Source of the DNA: Psittacicella melopsittaci
Lineage (GTDB): Bacteria; Pseudomonadota; Gammaproteobacteria; Enterobacterales; Psittacicellaceae
NCBI RefSeq assembly: GCF_003585925.1
Contig: NZ_NRJH01000051.1
Coordinates: 1-64,000 of the forward strand
Reading direction: 5' to 3'
Length of the DNA: 64,000 bases
Positions within the stretch are counted from its first letter, which is position 1. Each line of letters opens with the position of its first letter. Positions 1-7,531 of the stretch are shown in pieces. The translations under genes and the position numbers were made by a program. The notes under the pieces are model-generated. The model worked only from the letters and a program-made list of their open reading frames with translations, was not told the origin of the DNA and ran no database searches.

Positions 1-1
1 T

Positions 2-1345
2 GGTTCTATTTCTGTAATCGGTTATAACGTAACAACGAACAATGATACAGTTAACATCACGGCTAAAGAGAATACAACTATCGAGAATAGTAATATCTCT
101 GGTAACCAAGGTGTTAATATCGACGATGAAAACGGCACTACAACTATTAATGCAACTAATGTTACTGCTGAAAATGGTTCAGTGAACATTACTGGTAACC
201 AAGGCGTGAACATTGGTAACGGTACTAACGTAACAGCTGCTGACAATGTAACTATTGATTCATCTAATGGCTCAGTAAATGTTACAGGTTCTAACGTAAC
301 AGCTAACAATGGTACAGTTAACATCACGGCGAAAGAAAATGTTACTATTGAAAACAGCAACATTTCTGGTAACCAAGGTGTAGATATTAATGCTTCTAAT
401 GGTACAACTACTATTAATGCAACAAATATCACTTCGCCTAACGGTACAGTTAATATTAGTGGTAACCAAGCAGTGAACATTGGTAATGGTACTAACATTA
501 GTGGTCAAGGTGATATCACCATTAACTCATCTAATGGTTCAATCAATGTTACTGGTTCTAACATTACAACTAACAATAGTGTGAACATGACTGCTGCTGA
601 AAATATTACAATTAACAACAGTAATATTTCTGGTAATGAAATTAATACAGAAGCTGGTAATAATACAGTTATCCAAAACTCAACTATTAATGCAACTAAC
701 ATCACAATTAACAGTACAAACTCAACTGTAATTGATAACAATAATGTTAATATTTCTAACAATACGAATATTAATGGTAATAGTACTCAATTTACTAATA
801 ACACAGGTGTAATTGATCACAATCCATCTGAAAATGGTAAAACTAAACCTACTGAAGAAGTAAAGAAAGACAACCCTAATCTTACGATTGTTAACCCAAT
901 TAACACATATCTAGACCCTAATTACAATGACTGGTTATTAGAAGATGACCAAGCTTATAATAATGGGGCGGCAACAGATGAGGGACGTTTCTATACTCCA
1001 CGTATTGTTGCAAGTTCTGATATGAACTTTAATAGAGAGGAAGGTATTTCTGTAGCAGCTAATAATAGTGAGCTGAACAATTACTTAAGTGCAAGAGGCT
1101 TTACATTACAAACATGTTCGATTATTGATCCTGAAGCTCTTCGTGATCGTTTAGATTTAGATCCAAGAGACAGAATTGATTTAACTCGTCTATGTTCATA
1201 TGTAAATGATCAACTTCGCAGAACAGGTAAAATTCCAACTCACTTACCGTTAGATGTTCTACCTACTACTGTTGCCTCTGCTATCCAAAATGCAAATCAA
1301 GGCAACTCTGTAGCAGCTAACCTAGACGATTCTGATGCAGAATAA
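2..1345 (+). CDS. Asn/Thr-rich repeat surface protein, C-terminal part
   Basis: The frame is open from the left edge of the window, so the start codon and any signal peptide lie outside it. What is visible is about 280 residues of short beta-strand-like repeats rich in Asn, Thr, Ile, Val and Gly (motifs such as NGTVNITG and GNQGVNIG). They form a long unit of about 89 residues whose copies begin near nt 50, 317 and 581. A non-repetitive C-terminal region of about 165 residues follows, with PRIV and IDP motifs. Such repeats suggest a filamentous-haemagglutinin-like beta-helix exposed at the cell surface; that is inference. The protein at 57507-58679 shares both the repeat style and the C-terminal motifs. 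A strong terminator follows. The exact function is unknown; adhesin or surface stalk is the best guess. Confidence 0.75.
   Translation, partial: GSISVIGYNVTTNNDTVNITAKENTTIENSNISGNQGVNIDDENGTTTINATNVTAENGSVNITGNQGVNIGNGTNVTAADNVTIDSSNGSVNVTGSNVTANNGTVNITAKENVTIENSNISGNQGVDINASNGTTTINATNITSPNGTVNISGNQAVNIGNGTNISGQGDITINSSNGSINVTGSNITTNNSVNMTAAENITINNSNISGNEINTEAGNNTVIQNSTINATNITINSTNSTVIDNNNVNISNNTNINGNSTQFTNNTGVIDHNPSENGKTKPTEEVKKDNPNLTIVNPINTYLDPNYNDWLLEDDQAYNNGAATDEGRFYTPRIVASSDMNFNREEGISVAANNSELNNYLSARGFTLQTCSIIDPEALRDRLDLDPRDRIDLTRLCSYVNDQLRRTGKIPTHLPLDVLPTTVASAIQNANQGNSVAANLDDSDAE
50..640 (+). repeat. 267-nt in-frame tandem repeat (about 89 codons)
   Basis: The TVNITAKEN-type segment starts at nt 50, again at 317 (267 nt later) and in a more diverged form at 581 (264 nt later). 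The first two copies are nearly identical at DNA level over long stretches. The array lies wholly inside the partial CDS and keeps frame. It probably continues to the left of the window. Confidence 0.8.
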
Positions 1346-1372
1346 TATATCAGCCTTGCTGATTAATAAAAG

Positions 1373-1405
1373 CACTCTTCGAGTAAAATCGAAGAGTGTT
1401 TTTTT
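1373..1405 (+). terminator. Intrinsic terminator of the repeat protein gene
   Basis: A perfect 10-bp stem (CACTCTTCGA / TCGAAGAGTG, 1373-1382 and 1389-1398) with a 6-nt loop is followed by seven T, 27 nt after the stop codon. Confidence 0.9.
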
Positions 1406-1670
1406 ATGCGTAAAAAGCTTGTTATTGGGATTGAAAACTAGATAGGGGATTAAGTACTCGAACAATGGTTTTAACAAGCATATGGTGCTTGTAGGGCTAT
1501 TTAAAAAGAAAGAGAAAAAGAGAGTAAGATGTGAGGTGAATAAGTTAAAGAAAGAGGCAAATATGGCTTAATAAAAAAGAAACTTAGTGAGTAAAATATG
1601 AGGCTTTTTAGATAGAATTAACTACCTGTAACAATTAAATAAAAGAAATAAAAATAACATTAAAACAAAT
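1406..1670. other. Purine-rich intergenic stretch
   Basis: No gene seen. The plus strand from about 1505 to 1665 is strongly A/G biased, with runs such as AAAAGAAAGAGAAAAAGAGAG. No start codon with a ribosome-binding site opens a useful frame. Confidence 0.5.
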
Positions 1671-1695
1671 AAAGGTCGAGCAGTGCTCGACCTTT
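1671..1695 (-). terminator. Terminator of the hydratase-family gene
   Basis: An 11-bp perfect stem (AAAGGTCGAGC, 1671-1681, with GCTCGACCTTT, 1685-1695) and a 3-nt loop. On the minus strand it is followed by a T-rich tract (complement of 1661-1670). Confidence 0.75.
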
Positions 1696-1710
1696 ATTAG
1701 TTATGGTATA

Positions 1711-2517
1711 TTATTTTACAGTTAGGGTAACTTTACCTACACCTGAGCCATACTCAGCTTCCCATACCCCAGCTTCTAAATTTGGTGGGAAATTAAAAGT
1801 ACCTGATGATACTCGTAAACCAGCTTTAAAAGTAAAGCCTTGAGCATGAAGTTTTTGTACTAACCAATGTAAAGAGTTTAATGGGTTATCTAATACTTCT
1901 GATGAAACACCTGTAGCTAACTCTTTGTCATTGTGAGTTAAACGCATAGTTACTTTAGCTAAATCTTCAACATTTGGGAAAAGAGCTGTTGTATCGTGTT
2001 CTTCACCATATACAACAAAACCACCCACAGAACCGTCACTTACAACTAAGTGTTTTGCTAAAGAAGGGAACCAAGCTGCAAAGCGTGCATCTGGTACTTC
2101 TAAACCAGCAGCAACTGTAGTTTTACGAGCTAAATCTTCTAAAGTATCAGTAGGTAATAAATCTTCTTTAGCTTTGAATACTAATTCACATTCAACTAAA
2201 GCTTCATTAAGGTTAGATAACTCTAATGTAGCAGGACCTTGAACAAAGCGAGTTTGTTCTAAAGCACCATATAAAGGACTATCTGAATTAAATAACTCTT
2301 GAGTACGTTTTGAGGTTAAAGACACCTTATAACCACCGACTGGAGTATCTTTGTAAGAGGTAAACTTAGCCTGGACAGCATATGCTTGATCGTCGTCAGT
2401 AACAACTTCAAGCCATTCTTCTTTTACCAATGCTTTATTTTCTTTATAAGCTTTTGCTAATTCTTGTGCAAATTTTTCTTGTTGTTCTGTTAATTGAGGT
2501 AAGTTTAATTGTGTCAT
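1711..2517 (-). CDS. MhpD-like 2-oxo-acid hydratase/decarboxylase family protein
   Basis: The 268-residue length is typical of the 2-oxopent-4-enoate hydratase (MhpD) / 4-oxalocrotonate decarboxylase branch of the fumarylacetoacetate hydrolase superfamily. Members use a divalent metal to hydrate or decarboxylate 2-oxo-enoic acids in the cytoplasm. Supporting segments are LVECELVFKAKEDL (about 109-122, like the EPEIAF metal-ligand motif), GLEVPDARFAAW (about 138-149, in place of the usual E-x-x-DSR), SDGSVGGFVVYGE (about 159-171) and PLNSLHWLVQKLHAQG (about 213-228). The motif positions fit the fold, but several canonical acidic residues are altered, so substrate and even activity are uncertain. 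AGAGAG lies 8 nt before the ATG. The gene stands alone with its own terminator; no aromatic-degradation genes are nearby. Confidence 0.65.
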   Translation of the reverse strand: MTQLNLPQLTEQQEKFAQELAKAYKENKALVKEEWLEVVTDDDQAYAVQAKFTSYKDTPVGGYKVSLTSKRTQELFNSDSPLYGALEQTRFVQGPATLELSNLNEALVECELVFKAKEDLLPTDTLEDLARKTTVAAGLEVPDARFAAWFPSLAKHLVVSDGSVGGFVVYGEEHDTTALFPNVEDLAKVTMRLTHNDKELATGVSSEVLDNPLNSLHWLVQKLHAQGFTFKAGLRVSSGTFNFPPNLEAGVWEAEYGSGVGKVTLTVK

Positions 2518-3400
2518 ATTTAATTCTCTCTAATAAAGAGTCCGAAGACTAGCCATGAATAAGTAAAGAAAAAATAGACTCTTGCTACTTTAAAAGGAAC
2601 AAGAGGCTATATGGAAATAAAAAGTAGTAGCTTTTGCTATTTTCTTATGTTTTTTTGTTTTGTTAAATTTATCTTAACCTTTTCACAAGTACACGTCAAC
2701 ACCTAGGCGAAGAAATTTACAAATTTAGTTTTTATCTTGTTGTTTTTTCTTGTGAAAAAAGTCGAAAAGCAAAAAGTTAGGGAAGAAAAAAGCCAGATTT
2801 ATTACTTAAAATGAGTGATTTTATCTTATATACTTTTGAGGTGTAAAGGTTTGAATTTTAAGTTAATTTTAGTGTTATTTATACATGGTTGATCTTATAC
2901 ATTTATATAAGCTCTAACCTCTATATTTTAAATAAATCATCTGCTAGCTATCTCTATGAAATTTAAGCAAACTGACTCTTGTGAGAAAATAAAAATATTT
3001 TTGTCCATATTGCTAGGTTATCTAAAGTGAATGTAATTTTTATTGAGAGGAAGTGGAAAAAAATACAAAAAAATTACAAAAAAAAATACAAAAAAAATAA
3101 GTACAATAATAAGTAAAGAACAAAAAATGGATCAAAAAAATACTACTAAAAACGAAAAAAATTAGCTCAGTTAATTATTTAAATAAATAGTAAAAAATAG
3201 TTAAATGAAGATATGGCTAAGAGCAGGATAACAAGAGAAAAAATAAGATTAAGAGAGAAATAATAAATAACAAAAGAGGTAAAATAGTAAACTTATAAAG
3301 GAGTTAAAAAAGAGAAAGGTGTAAGAGAGGGAATAAGTTAATACCTTAAAAGAAAATGAAGAATATAAAGGAAAAAATAAAGGATAGGTAAATTTTGGAC
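2518..3400. other. Long AT-rich intergenic region
   Basis: No convincing gene on either strand. The part from about 3040 to 3400 is A-rich and purine-biased on the plus strand. The 73-codon minus-strand frame ending near 3249 runs through the terminator and a tRNA and is composition-driven. Promoters for the hydratase gene should lie near 2540-2650, but I cannot single one out. Confidence 0.5.
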
Positions 3401-3426
3401 AAAAAAAAGCAACCTTAGTAAGGTTG
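3401..3426 (-). terminator. Terminator of the SRP RNA / tRNA-Lys transcript
   Basis: Read on the minus strand, the 7-bp stem CAACCTT / AAGGTTG (3410-3416 and 3420-3426) is followed by C and eight T. It lies 12 nt beyond the last tRNA. Confidence 0.85.
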
Positions 3427-3437
3427 ATAAGAAAAAA

Positions 3438-3513
3438 TGGTGGGCCGTGAAGGATTCGAACCTTCGACAAACGGATTAAAAGTCCGCTGCTCTACCAACT
3501 GAGCTAACGGCCC
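3438..3513 (-). tRNA. tRNA-Lys (anticodon UUU), copy 3
   Basis: A 76-nt cloverleaf with encoded CCA. The acceptor stem is GGGCCGT/ACGGCCC, the anticodon loop CTTTTAA with anticodon UUU, and the T loop TTCGAAT. It is the last of three almost identical copies in the minus-strand transcript and precedes the terminator at 3401-3426. Confidence 0.97.
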
Positions 3514-3537
3514 ATATTATAAGGGCAATGAAAAAAA

Positions 3538-3613
3538 TGGTGGGCCGTGAAGGATTCGAACCTTCGACAAACGGATTAAAAGTCCGCTGCTCTACCAACT
3601 GAGCTAACGGCCC
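3538..3613 (-). tRNA. tRNA-Lys (anticodon UUU), copy 2
   Basis: The same 76-nt tRNA as its neighbours, with encoded CCA and anticodon UUU. The spacer to copy 3 (3514-3537) is an AT-rich segment containing AAGGGCAATG that is repeated between copies 1 and 2, so the array arose by recent tandem duplication. Confidence 0.97.
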
Positions 3614-3638
3614 GTATTATAAGGGCAATGAAAAAAAA

Positions 3639-3714
3639 TGGTGGGCCGTGAAGGATTCGAACCTTCGACAAACGGATTAAAAGTCCGCTGCTCTACCAAC
3701 TGAGCTAACGGCCC
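3639..3714 (-). tRNA. tRNA-Lys (anticodon UUU), copy 1
   Basis: A 76-nt tRNA-Lys with CCA encoded and anticodon UUU. It is first of the three copies in transcription order and lies only 11 nt after the SRP RNA gene, so the two must share a precursor transcript. Confidence 0.97.
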
Positions 3715-3725
3715 ATAATATATAT

Positions 3726-3820
3726 GGGCGGTTCGAGTTGGTCTCGGCACAGCATCATTAGAATTGGCTGCTACTCTCGTCCTGACCAGGTGTCCTAACT
3801 AGCTTGCGAGGACTCGAACC
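3726..3820 (-). ncRNA. ffs: Signal recognition particle 4.5S RNA
   Basis: On the minus strand the gene folds into one long hairpin. The ends GGTTCGAGT and ACTCGAACC pair perfectly over 9 bp (3812-3820 with 3730-3738). The centre carries the SRP domain IV signature GGTCAGG...AGCAGCC followed by TGTGCCG, as in E. coli 4.5S RNA. The RNA binds Ffh and targets nascent membrane proteins. Its length of about 95 nt is slightly below the 114 nt of E. coli. The apical part reads CAGG-AC-GAGA-GT-AGCAG, a 2-bp stem under a GNRA loop, where E. coli has three pairs (UCC-GGAA-GGA). It is first in a transcript that continues into three tRNA-Lys genes. Confidence 0.88.
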
Positions 3821-3860
3821 ATAATAATTTTTTCTTTGTTGTCTTTCAACAACGAGGACT

Positions 3861-3889
3861 ATTATAGACAATTAAGCAATTAAATGCAA
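3861..3889 (-). promoter_or_regulatory. Promoter of SRP RNA / tRNA-Lys unit
   Basis: On the minus strand TTGCAT (3884-3889) and TATAAT (3861-3866) are 17 bp apart. Transcription would start near 3854, about 34 nt before the SRP RNA, through a small leader hairpin (GTTGT/ACAAC, 3837-3852). Confidence 0.75.
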
Positions 3890-4219
3890 GAGGGAAGTGT
3901 AAATTTATTCTTTAAAATATTGAAAAATAGTCTAATTATTTTTATCTTTTAAAGCGTAAAAAGAGGATAAATTAGGTGTTTGAGCTAATTTTTTACAAAA
4001 AAAAATGGCTAATTATTTTTTTTATGTAGCTAATTATTTTATTTAACTGCTTTTAAATATTTTACAGGTGGGGATATACCTTAGTTAGAAGATTCTCTTA
4101 AGGGGGATTAATTTTTTACTTGAGTAGTTTGATCAGTTATCCAGAAAAACTTGCCATTTTAAGTCTTTGAATTTTGGGTTTTGTTATTCTTGTCAAGACT
4201 AAAATTTACCTTTACGGCG
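3890..4219. other. AT-rich intergenic region
   Basis: Nothing gene-like is visible on either strand between the tRNA promoter and the small-RNA candidate. Confidence 0.4.
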
Positions 4220-4248
4220 TTGGTGAGCAAGGGAATTTTTAGTATAAT
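4220..4248 (+). promoter_or_regulatory. Promoter of the small-RNA candidate
   Basis: TTGGTG (4220-4225), a 17-bp spacer and a perfect TATAAT (4243-4248). No protein frame follows, but a terminator does, about 100 nt downstream. Confidence 0.5.
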
Positions 4249-4254
4249 ATTGCC

Positions 4255-4353
4255 CACTAGTCAAACCACTATTTTTTAAATAATCCTAAAAAAACTACTG
4301 TGTATATAACAGTTTTTTAAAGGCGTTTTACTAAAAGAGTAGACGCTTTTTTT
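4255..4353 (+). ncRNA. Candidate small RNA, unassigned
   Basis: A promoter at 4220-4248 and a GC-containing hairpin with seven T (about 4322-4353) bracket about 100 nt with no open reading frame. An inner hairpin (AAAAAACT / AGTTTTTT, about 4288-4318) precedes the terminator. I do not recognise it as tmRNA, RNase P RNA or 6S RNA. The existence of a transcript is inferred only from signals. Confidence 0.35.
4322..4353 (+). terminator. Terminator-like hairpin with T-tract
   Basis: GGCGTTTTACT pairs imperfectly with AGTAGACGC across a short A-rich loop, followed by TTTTTTT. Confidence 0.5.
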
Positions 4354-4439
4354 ATTTTACAGTGTTTTATGAAATTCATTTTGCTTTTTTATTATTTAAA
4401 TTAAATAATCTTGTATAGTTTAAGTTTGTTTTGACTGAT

Positions 4440-4516
4440 TTATGCCTCAATGGTTCCTATCTAGTTATAGGGTACTAATCACGATAAAGCATGATAGACT
4501 CGTGGTTTAAGGCTAT
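4440..4516. other. Possible three-helix RNA element
   Basis: GCCT (4444-4447) can pair with AGGC (4510-4513), enclosing two hairpins: CCTAT/ATAGG (4456-4460 with 4467-4471) and CACGA/TCGTG (4480-4484 with 4500-4504). The strand is undecided. No known riboswitch core was recognised. Around 4560-4660 there are further short inverted and direct repeats (GATGTTGATT twice, 4602-4611 and 4642-4651). Confidence 0.25.
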
Positions 4517-4859
4517 AAAAATTGCAATAGGGAAAAATATCTTTTAAACCTCCCTTTAAATAAATCACTTGACAAGTTGTAGTTTTCGTGATAAGTGAAG
4601 AAGATGATGTTGATTCTCGCCAGTATATCACCTCTCGCTAAGATGTTGATTTCTAAGCTTTATTTTTAATTCTTTATTGAGGTTAAATAATTTATTGTAA
4701 TTCTTTTGTGTAATTAGAAGTAAATGAACTAACTGATTACCTATAAATCCCTCATAACTTACAAGGTTTTGGGACTTTAATGTAAAAAATTTTACCCTAA
4801 GTAGACGTCTTTTCAGAAACGACATCCTAAAAAATTTAATGCGTTGTAAATTAAGAGTT

Positions 4860-5200
4860 TATTACCCTAAAATGTAAAAAGACACTTAAAATAATTCTAA
4901 GAATTTTCATGTCGTAAAACCTTTGTTTTTTTGCAATAATTATACCATTTTTGGGCTTTGCAATGAGGATTTAAGGGTGCATAAAAAAGTTAAATAAAAA
5001 AGCAAAATTACTAAATAAAAAAAAGAAAAATAATTAAATAAAATAGCAAAAGATATGTAATTATACATATCAATAATTAATTAAAAAAAATAAACAATTT
5101 AAAGTTTTAATTGTTTACTTTTTTTAAATTAATTTCCTTATATTATTAATAAATTTTAACCCATGGTCTATAAACCATTGGGTTTATAACCCCTGGGGTC
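4860..5200. other. AT-rich region upstream of nrdA, with palindrome
   Basis: It contains a 20-bp near-perfect palindrome GATATGTA-ATTA-TACATATC (5052-5071), about 135 bp before nrdA, that could be an operator. There is an extended -10 (TGGTATAAT) on the minus strand at about 4940-4948, pointing left with no convincing gene behind it. The palindrome does not match the usual NrdR box. Confidence 0.35.
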
Positions 5201-5206
5201 TTTATA
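5158..5206 (+). promoter_or_regulatory. Structured 5' leader end of nrdA
   Basis: AACCCA (5158-5163) pairs with TGGGTT (5179-5184), then CCCC (5090 series at 5190-5193) and GGGG (5195-5198) follow just before the ATG at 5207. The only Shine-Dalgarno-like sequence is that GGGG, which can pair with either upstream C-run. Translational control is therefore possible but unproven. Confidence 0.35.
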
Positions 5207-7471
5207 ATGATTGAAAATATTAGTGTAACTAAACGTGATGGTCGTAGAGAACCATTAGATTTAGATAAAATTCACCGTGTAGTTTCATGGGCAGCCCAAG
5301 ATTTAGAAAATGTTTCTGTATCTTTAGTTGAACTGCGTTCGCAAGTTCAATTTGTTGATGGCATGAAAACTTCAGATATTCATGAGTTATTAATTAAATC
5401 TGCTGCCGATTTAATTACCGAAGAAACTCCAGATTACCAATTCCTTGCTGCTAGATTAGCAGTATTCCATTTACGCAAGAAGGCTTTTGGTAAGTTTGAT
5501 CCACCAAAATTACTGGACCATGTAACTAATCTAGTAAATCTTGGTAAATACGATGAAGAATTATTAGAAAAATATACTCCAGAAGAATATGAAATTCTTG
5601 ATTCTTTCTTACAACATGAGCGTGATTTAGATTTTGCTTATGCAGGAGTTAAACAACTTGAAGGTAAATATTTAGTTCAAGATCGTGTAACTAAACAAAT
5701 TTACGAATCAGCACAATTCCTTTACTTATTAATTGCTGCAAGTTTATTTGCCGATTATCCAAAAGAAACACGTTTAGATTATATTAAGCGTTTTTACGAT
5801 GCTGTTTCAACTTTCAAAATTAGCTTACCTACGCCAATTATGGCTGGGGTACGTACACCAACACGTCAATTCTCTTCATGTGTTTTAATTGAGTGTGATG
5901 ATAGCCTAGATTCAATTAATGCTACATCTTCTGCAATTGTTAAATATGTTTCGCAACGTGCAGGTATAGGTATCAATGCAGGTCGTATCCGTGCTATAGG
6001 TTCAAAAATCCGTGGCGGTGAAGCTTACCACACTGGGGTAATTCCTTTCTATAAATTATTCCAAGCAGCGGTTAAATCTTGTTCACAAGGTGGCGTACGT
6101 GGTGGGGCTGCTACTGTATTCTATCCTTTATGGCACCGTGAAGCACGTGAGTTATTAGTATTAAAAAACAACCGTGGGGTTGAAGATAACCGTGTACGTC
6201 AATTAGACTACGGGGTACAAATTAATGGTTTCCTCTATAACCGTCTCAAAACTAAAGAGGGCGTAATTACTTTATTCAGTCCTTCTGAAGTTCCTGGACT
6301 ATATGATGCTTTCTTCGAGGATCAAGATGAGTTTGCACGTTTATATGAAAAATATGAACAAGATCCAAGCATTAATAAAGTAAAAGTTCCTGCAGTTGAG
6401 CTTTTCTCATCTTTAATGCAAGAACGTGCTTCAACAGGTCGTATTTATATCCATAATGTGGATAATACCAATACTCACTCAGCATTTAATCCGAAAAAAG
6501 CACCTATTCGTCAATCTAACCTATGTTTAGAGATTACGTTACCAACTAAACCTCTAAACCACATTTTCGATGAAGAAGGTGAAATTGCTTTATGTACTCT
6601 TTCTGCCTTTAACCTAGGAGCTATTGAAGATCTTAACGAACTTGAAGAACTAGCGGATTTAATTGTACGTGCTTTAGATTCTTTAATGGATTACCAAAAC
6701 TATCCAATTAAAGCAGCAGAAATTTCAACAAAACGTCGTCGTTCTTTAGGTATAGGTGTTATTAACTATGCTTACTACCTTGCAAAAAATGGCGTTAAAT
6801 ACACTGACGGTTCAGCAAAAGATCTAACGCACCGTACATTCGAAGCTATTCAGTACTACTGCTTAAAAGCTTCTAACCGTTTAGCGCAAGAAAGAGGAGC
6901 ATGTGAGTACTTTGGTGATACTAACTATGCTCAAGGCTTATTACCAATTGACCACTATAGCAAAAACCTCGATAAAGTATCGGAAACTGAATTAGAACTC
7001 AATTGGGAAGAATTACGTACTAATATTGCTCGTTGGGGTTTACGTAACTCTACATTAACTTCTTTAATGCCTTCTGAGACTTCTTCACAAATCTCGAATG
7101 CAACTAATGGTATTGAACCTCCTCGTGGCTTTGTAACCATTAAACAATCAAAAGATGGTATTTTACGCCAAGTTGTGCCTGAAATCCTTAAATACCGTCA
7201 AAACTATGAATTACTATGGACATGGCCAGATAACAGAGGTTATTTAGAATTAGTTGGTATTATGCAAAAATTTGTCGATCAATCAATTTCGGCTAATACT
7301 AACTATGATCCAGCGAAGTTCCCTGGTAATAAAGTACCTATGCAACAACTCTTAAAAGATTTATTACTTTGCCACAAGCTTGGTATTAAAACTCTTTACT
7401 ATCATAATACAAATGATGGTGCATCAGATCGTACTGATGATGATTGTGCAGGCGGTGCATGTAAAATCTAA
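5207..7471 (+). CDS. nrdA: Class Ia ribonucleotide reductase, large subunit
   Basis: Reduces ribonucleoside diphosphates to deoxyribonucleotides in the cytoplasm together with NrdB. The protein has 754 residues (E. coli 761). Residues about 5-95 form the ATP-cone allosteric domain (TKRDGRREPLDLDKIHR). The redox pair is Cys225 (SSCVLIEC) and Cys463 (ALCTLSAFN), the radical-bearing cysteine is near 440 (QSNLCLE), and the thioredoxin-accepting pair sits at the C terminus (DCAGGACKI). Similarity to E. coli NrdA is visible along the whole length, for example SCSQGGVRGGAAT and LMPSETSSQISNATNG. nrdB follows after 60 nt, so the two form an operon. The leader just before the start can form hairpins. 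No ferredoxin or nrdI gene is attached. Confidence 0.98.
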   Translation: MIENISVTKRDGRREPLDLDKIHRVVSWAAQDLENVSVSLVELRSQVQFVDGMKTSDIHELLIKSAADLITEETPDYQFLAARLAVFHLRKKAFGKFDPPKLLDHVTNLVNLGKYDEELLEKYTPEEYEILDSFLQHERDLDFAYAGVKQLEGKYLVQDRVTKQIYESAQFLYLLIAASLFADYPKETRLDYIKRFYDAVSTFKISLPTPIMAGVRTPTRQFSSCVLIECDDSLDSINATSSAIVKYVSQRAGIGINAGRIRAIGSKIRGGEAYHTGVIPFYKLFQAAVKSCSQGGVRGGAATVFYPLWHREARELLVLKNNRGVEDNRVRQLDYGVQINGFLYNRLKTKEGVITLFSPSEVPGLYDAFFEDQDEFARLYEKYEQDPSINKVKVPAVELFSSLMQERASTGRIYIHNVDNTNTHSAFNPKKAPIRQSNLCLEITLPTKPLNHIFDEEGEIALCTLSAFNLGAIEDLNELEELADLIVRALDSLMDYQNYPIKAAEISTKRRRSLGIGVINYAYYLAKNGVKYTDGSAKDLTHRTFEAIQYYCLKASNRLAQERGACEYFGDTNYAQGLLPIDHYSKNLDKVSETELELNWEELRTNIARWGLRNSTLTSLMPSETSSQISNATNGIEPPRGFVTIKQSKDGILRQVVPEILKYRQNYELLWTWPDNRGYLELVGIMQKFVDQSISANTNYDPAKFPGNKVPMQQLLKDLLLCHKLGIKTLYYHNTNDGASDRTDDDCAGGACKI

Positions 7472-7531
7472 GTTTGCAGATTTAATTTGCAAATATTCAC
7501 TCTAATAATCTTTTTAAAAGGATTTTAAGTT

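Noticed and set aside
2-700. Possible CRISPR-like array
   Set aside because: Repeats are contiguous coding units of 267 nt with no spacers of constant length, and the frame is preserved.
272-762. Minus-strand frames across the repeat protein
   Set aside because: They mirror the repetitive codon pattern of the plus-strand gene; the periodic sequence keeps the antisense frames open.
1711-2517. Fumarylacetoacetate hydrolase proper
   Set aside because: Length and motif spacing fit the MhpD hydratase branch better than FahA-like hydrolases, so only the broader family call was kept.
3249-3470. 73-codon minus-strand frame
   Set aside because: It starts inside a tRNA gene, crosses the terminator and encodes a Phe/Leu-rich product of purine-tract composition.
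4440-4516. 6S RNA or known riboswitch
   Set aside because: GCCTTAAA on the minus strand is shared with 6S RNA, but the closing stem and terminal hairpin do not fit. Purine, TPP and glycine riboswitch cores are absent.
4628-4825. 65-codon minus-strand frame
   Set aside because: No properly spaced Shine-Dalgarno site, AT-rich low-complexity product, and no neighbour on the strand. The upstream extended -10 alone is not enough.
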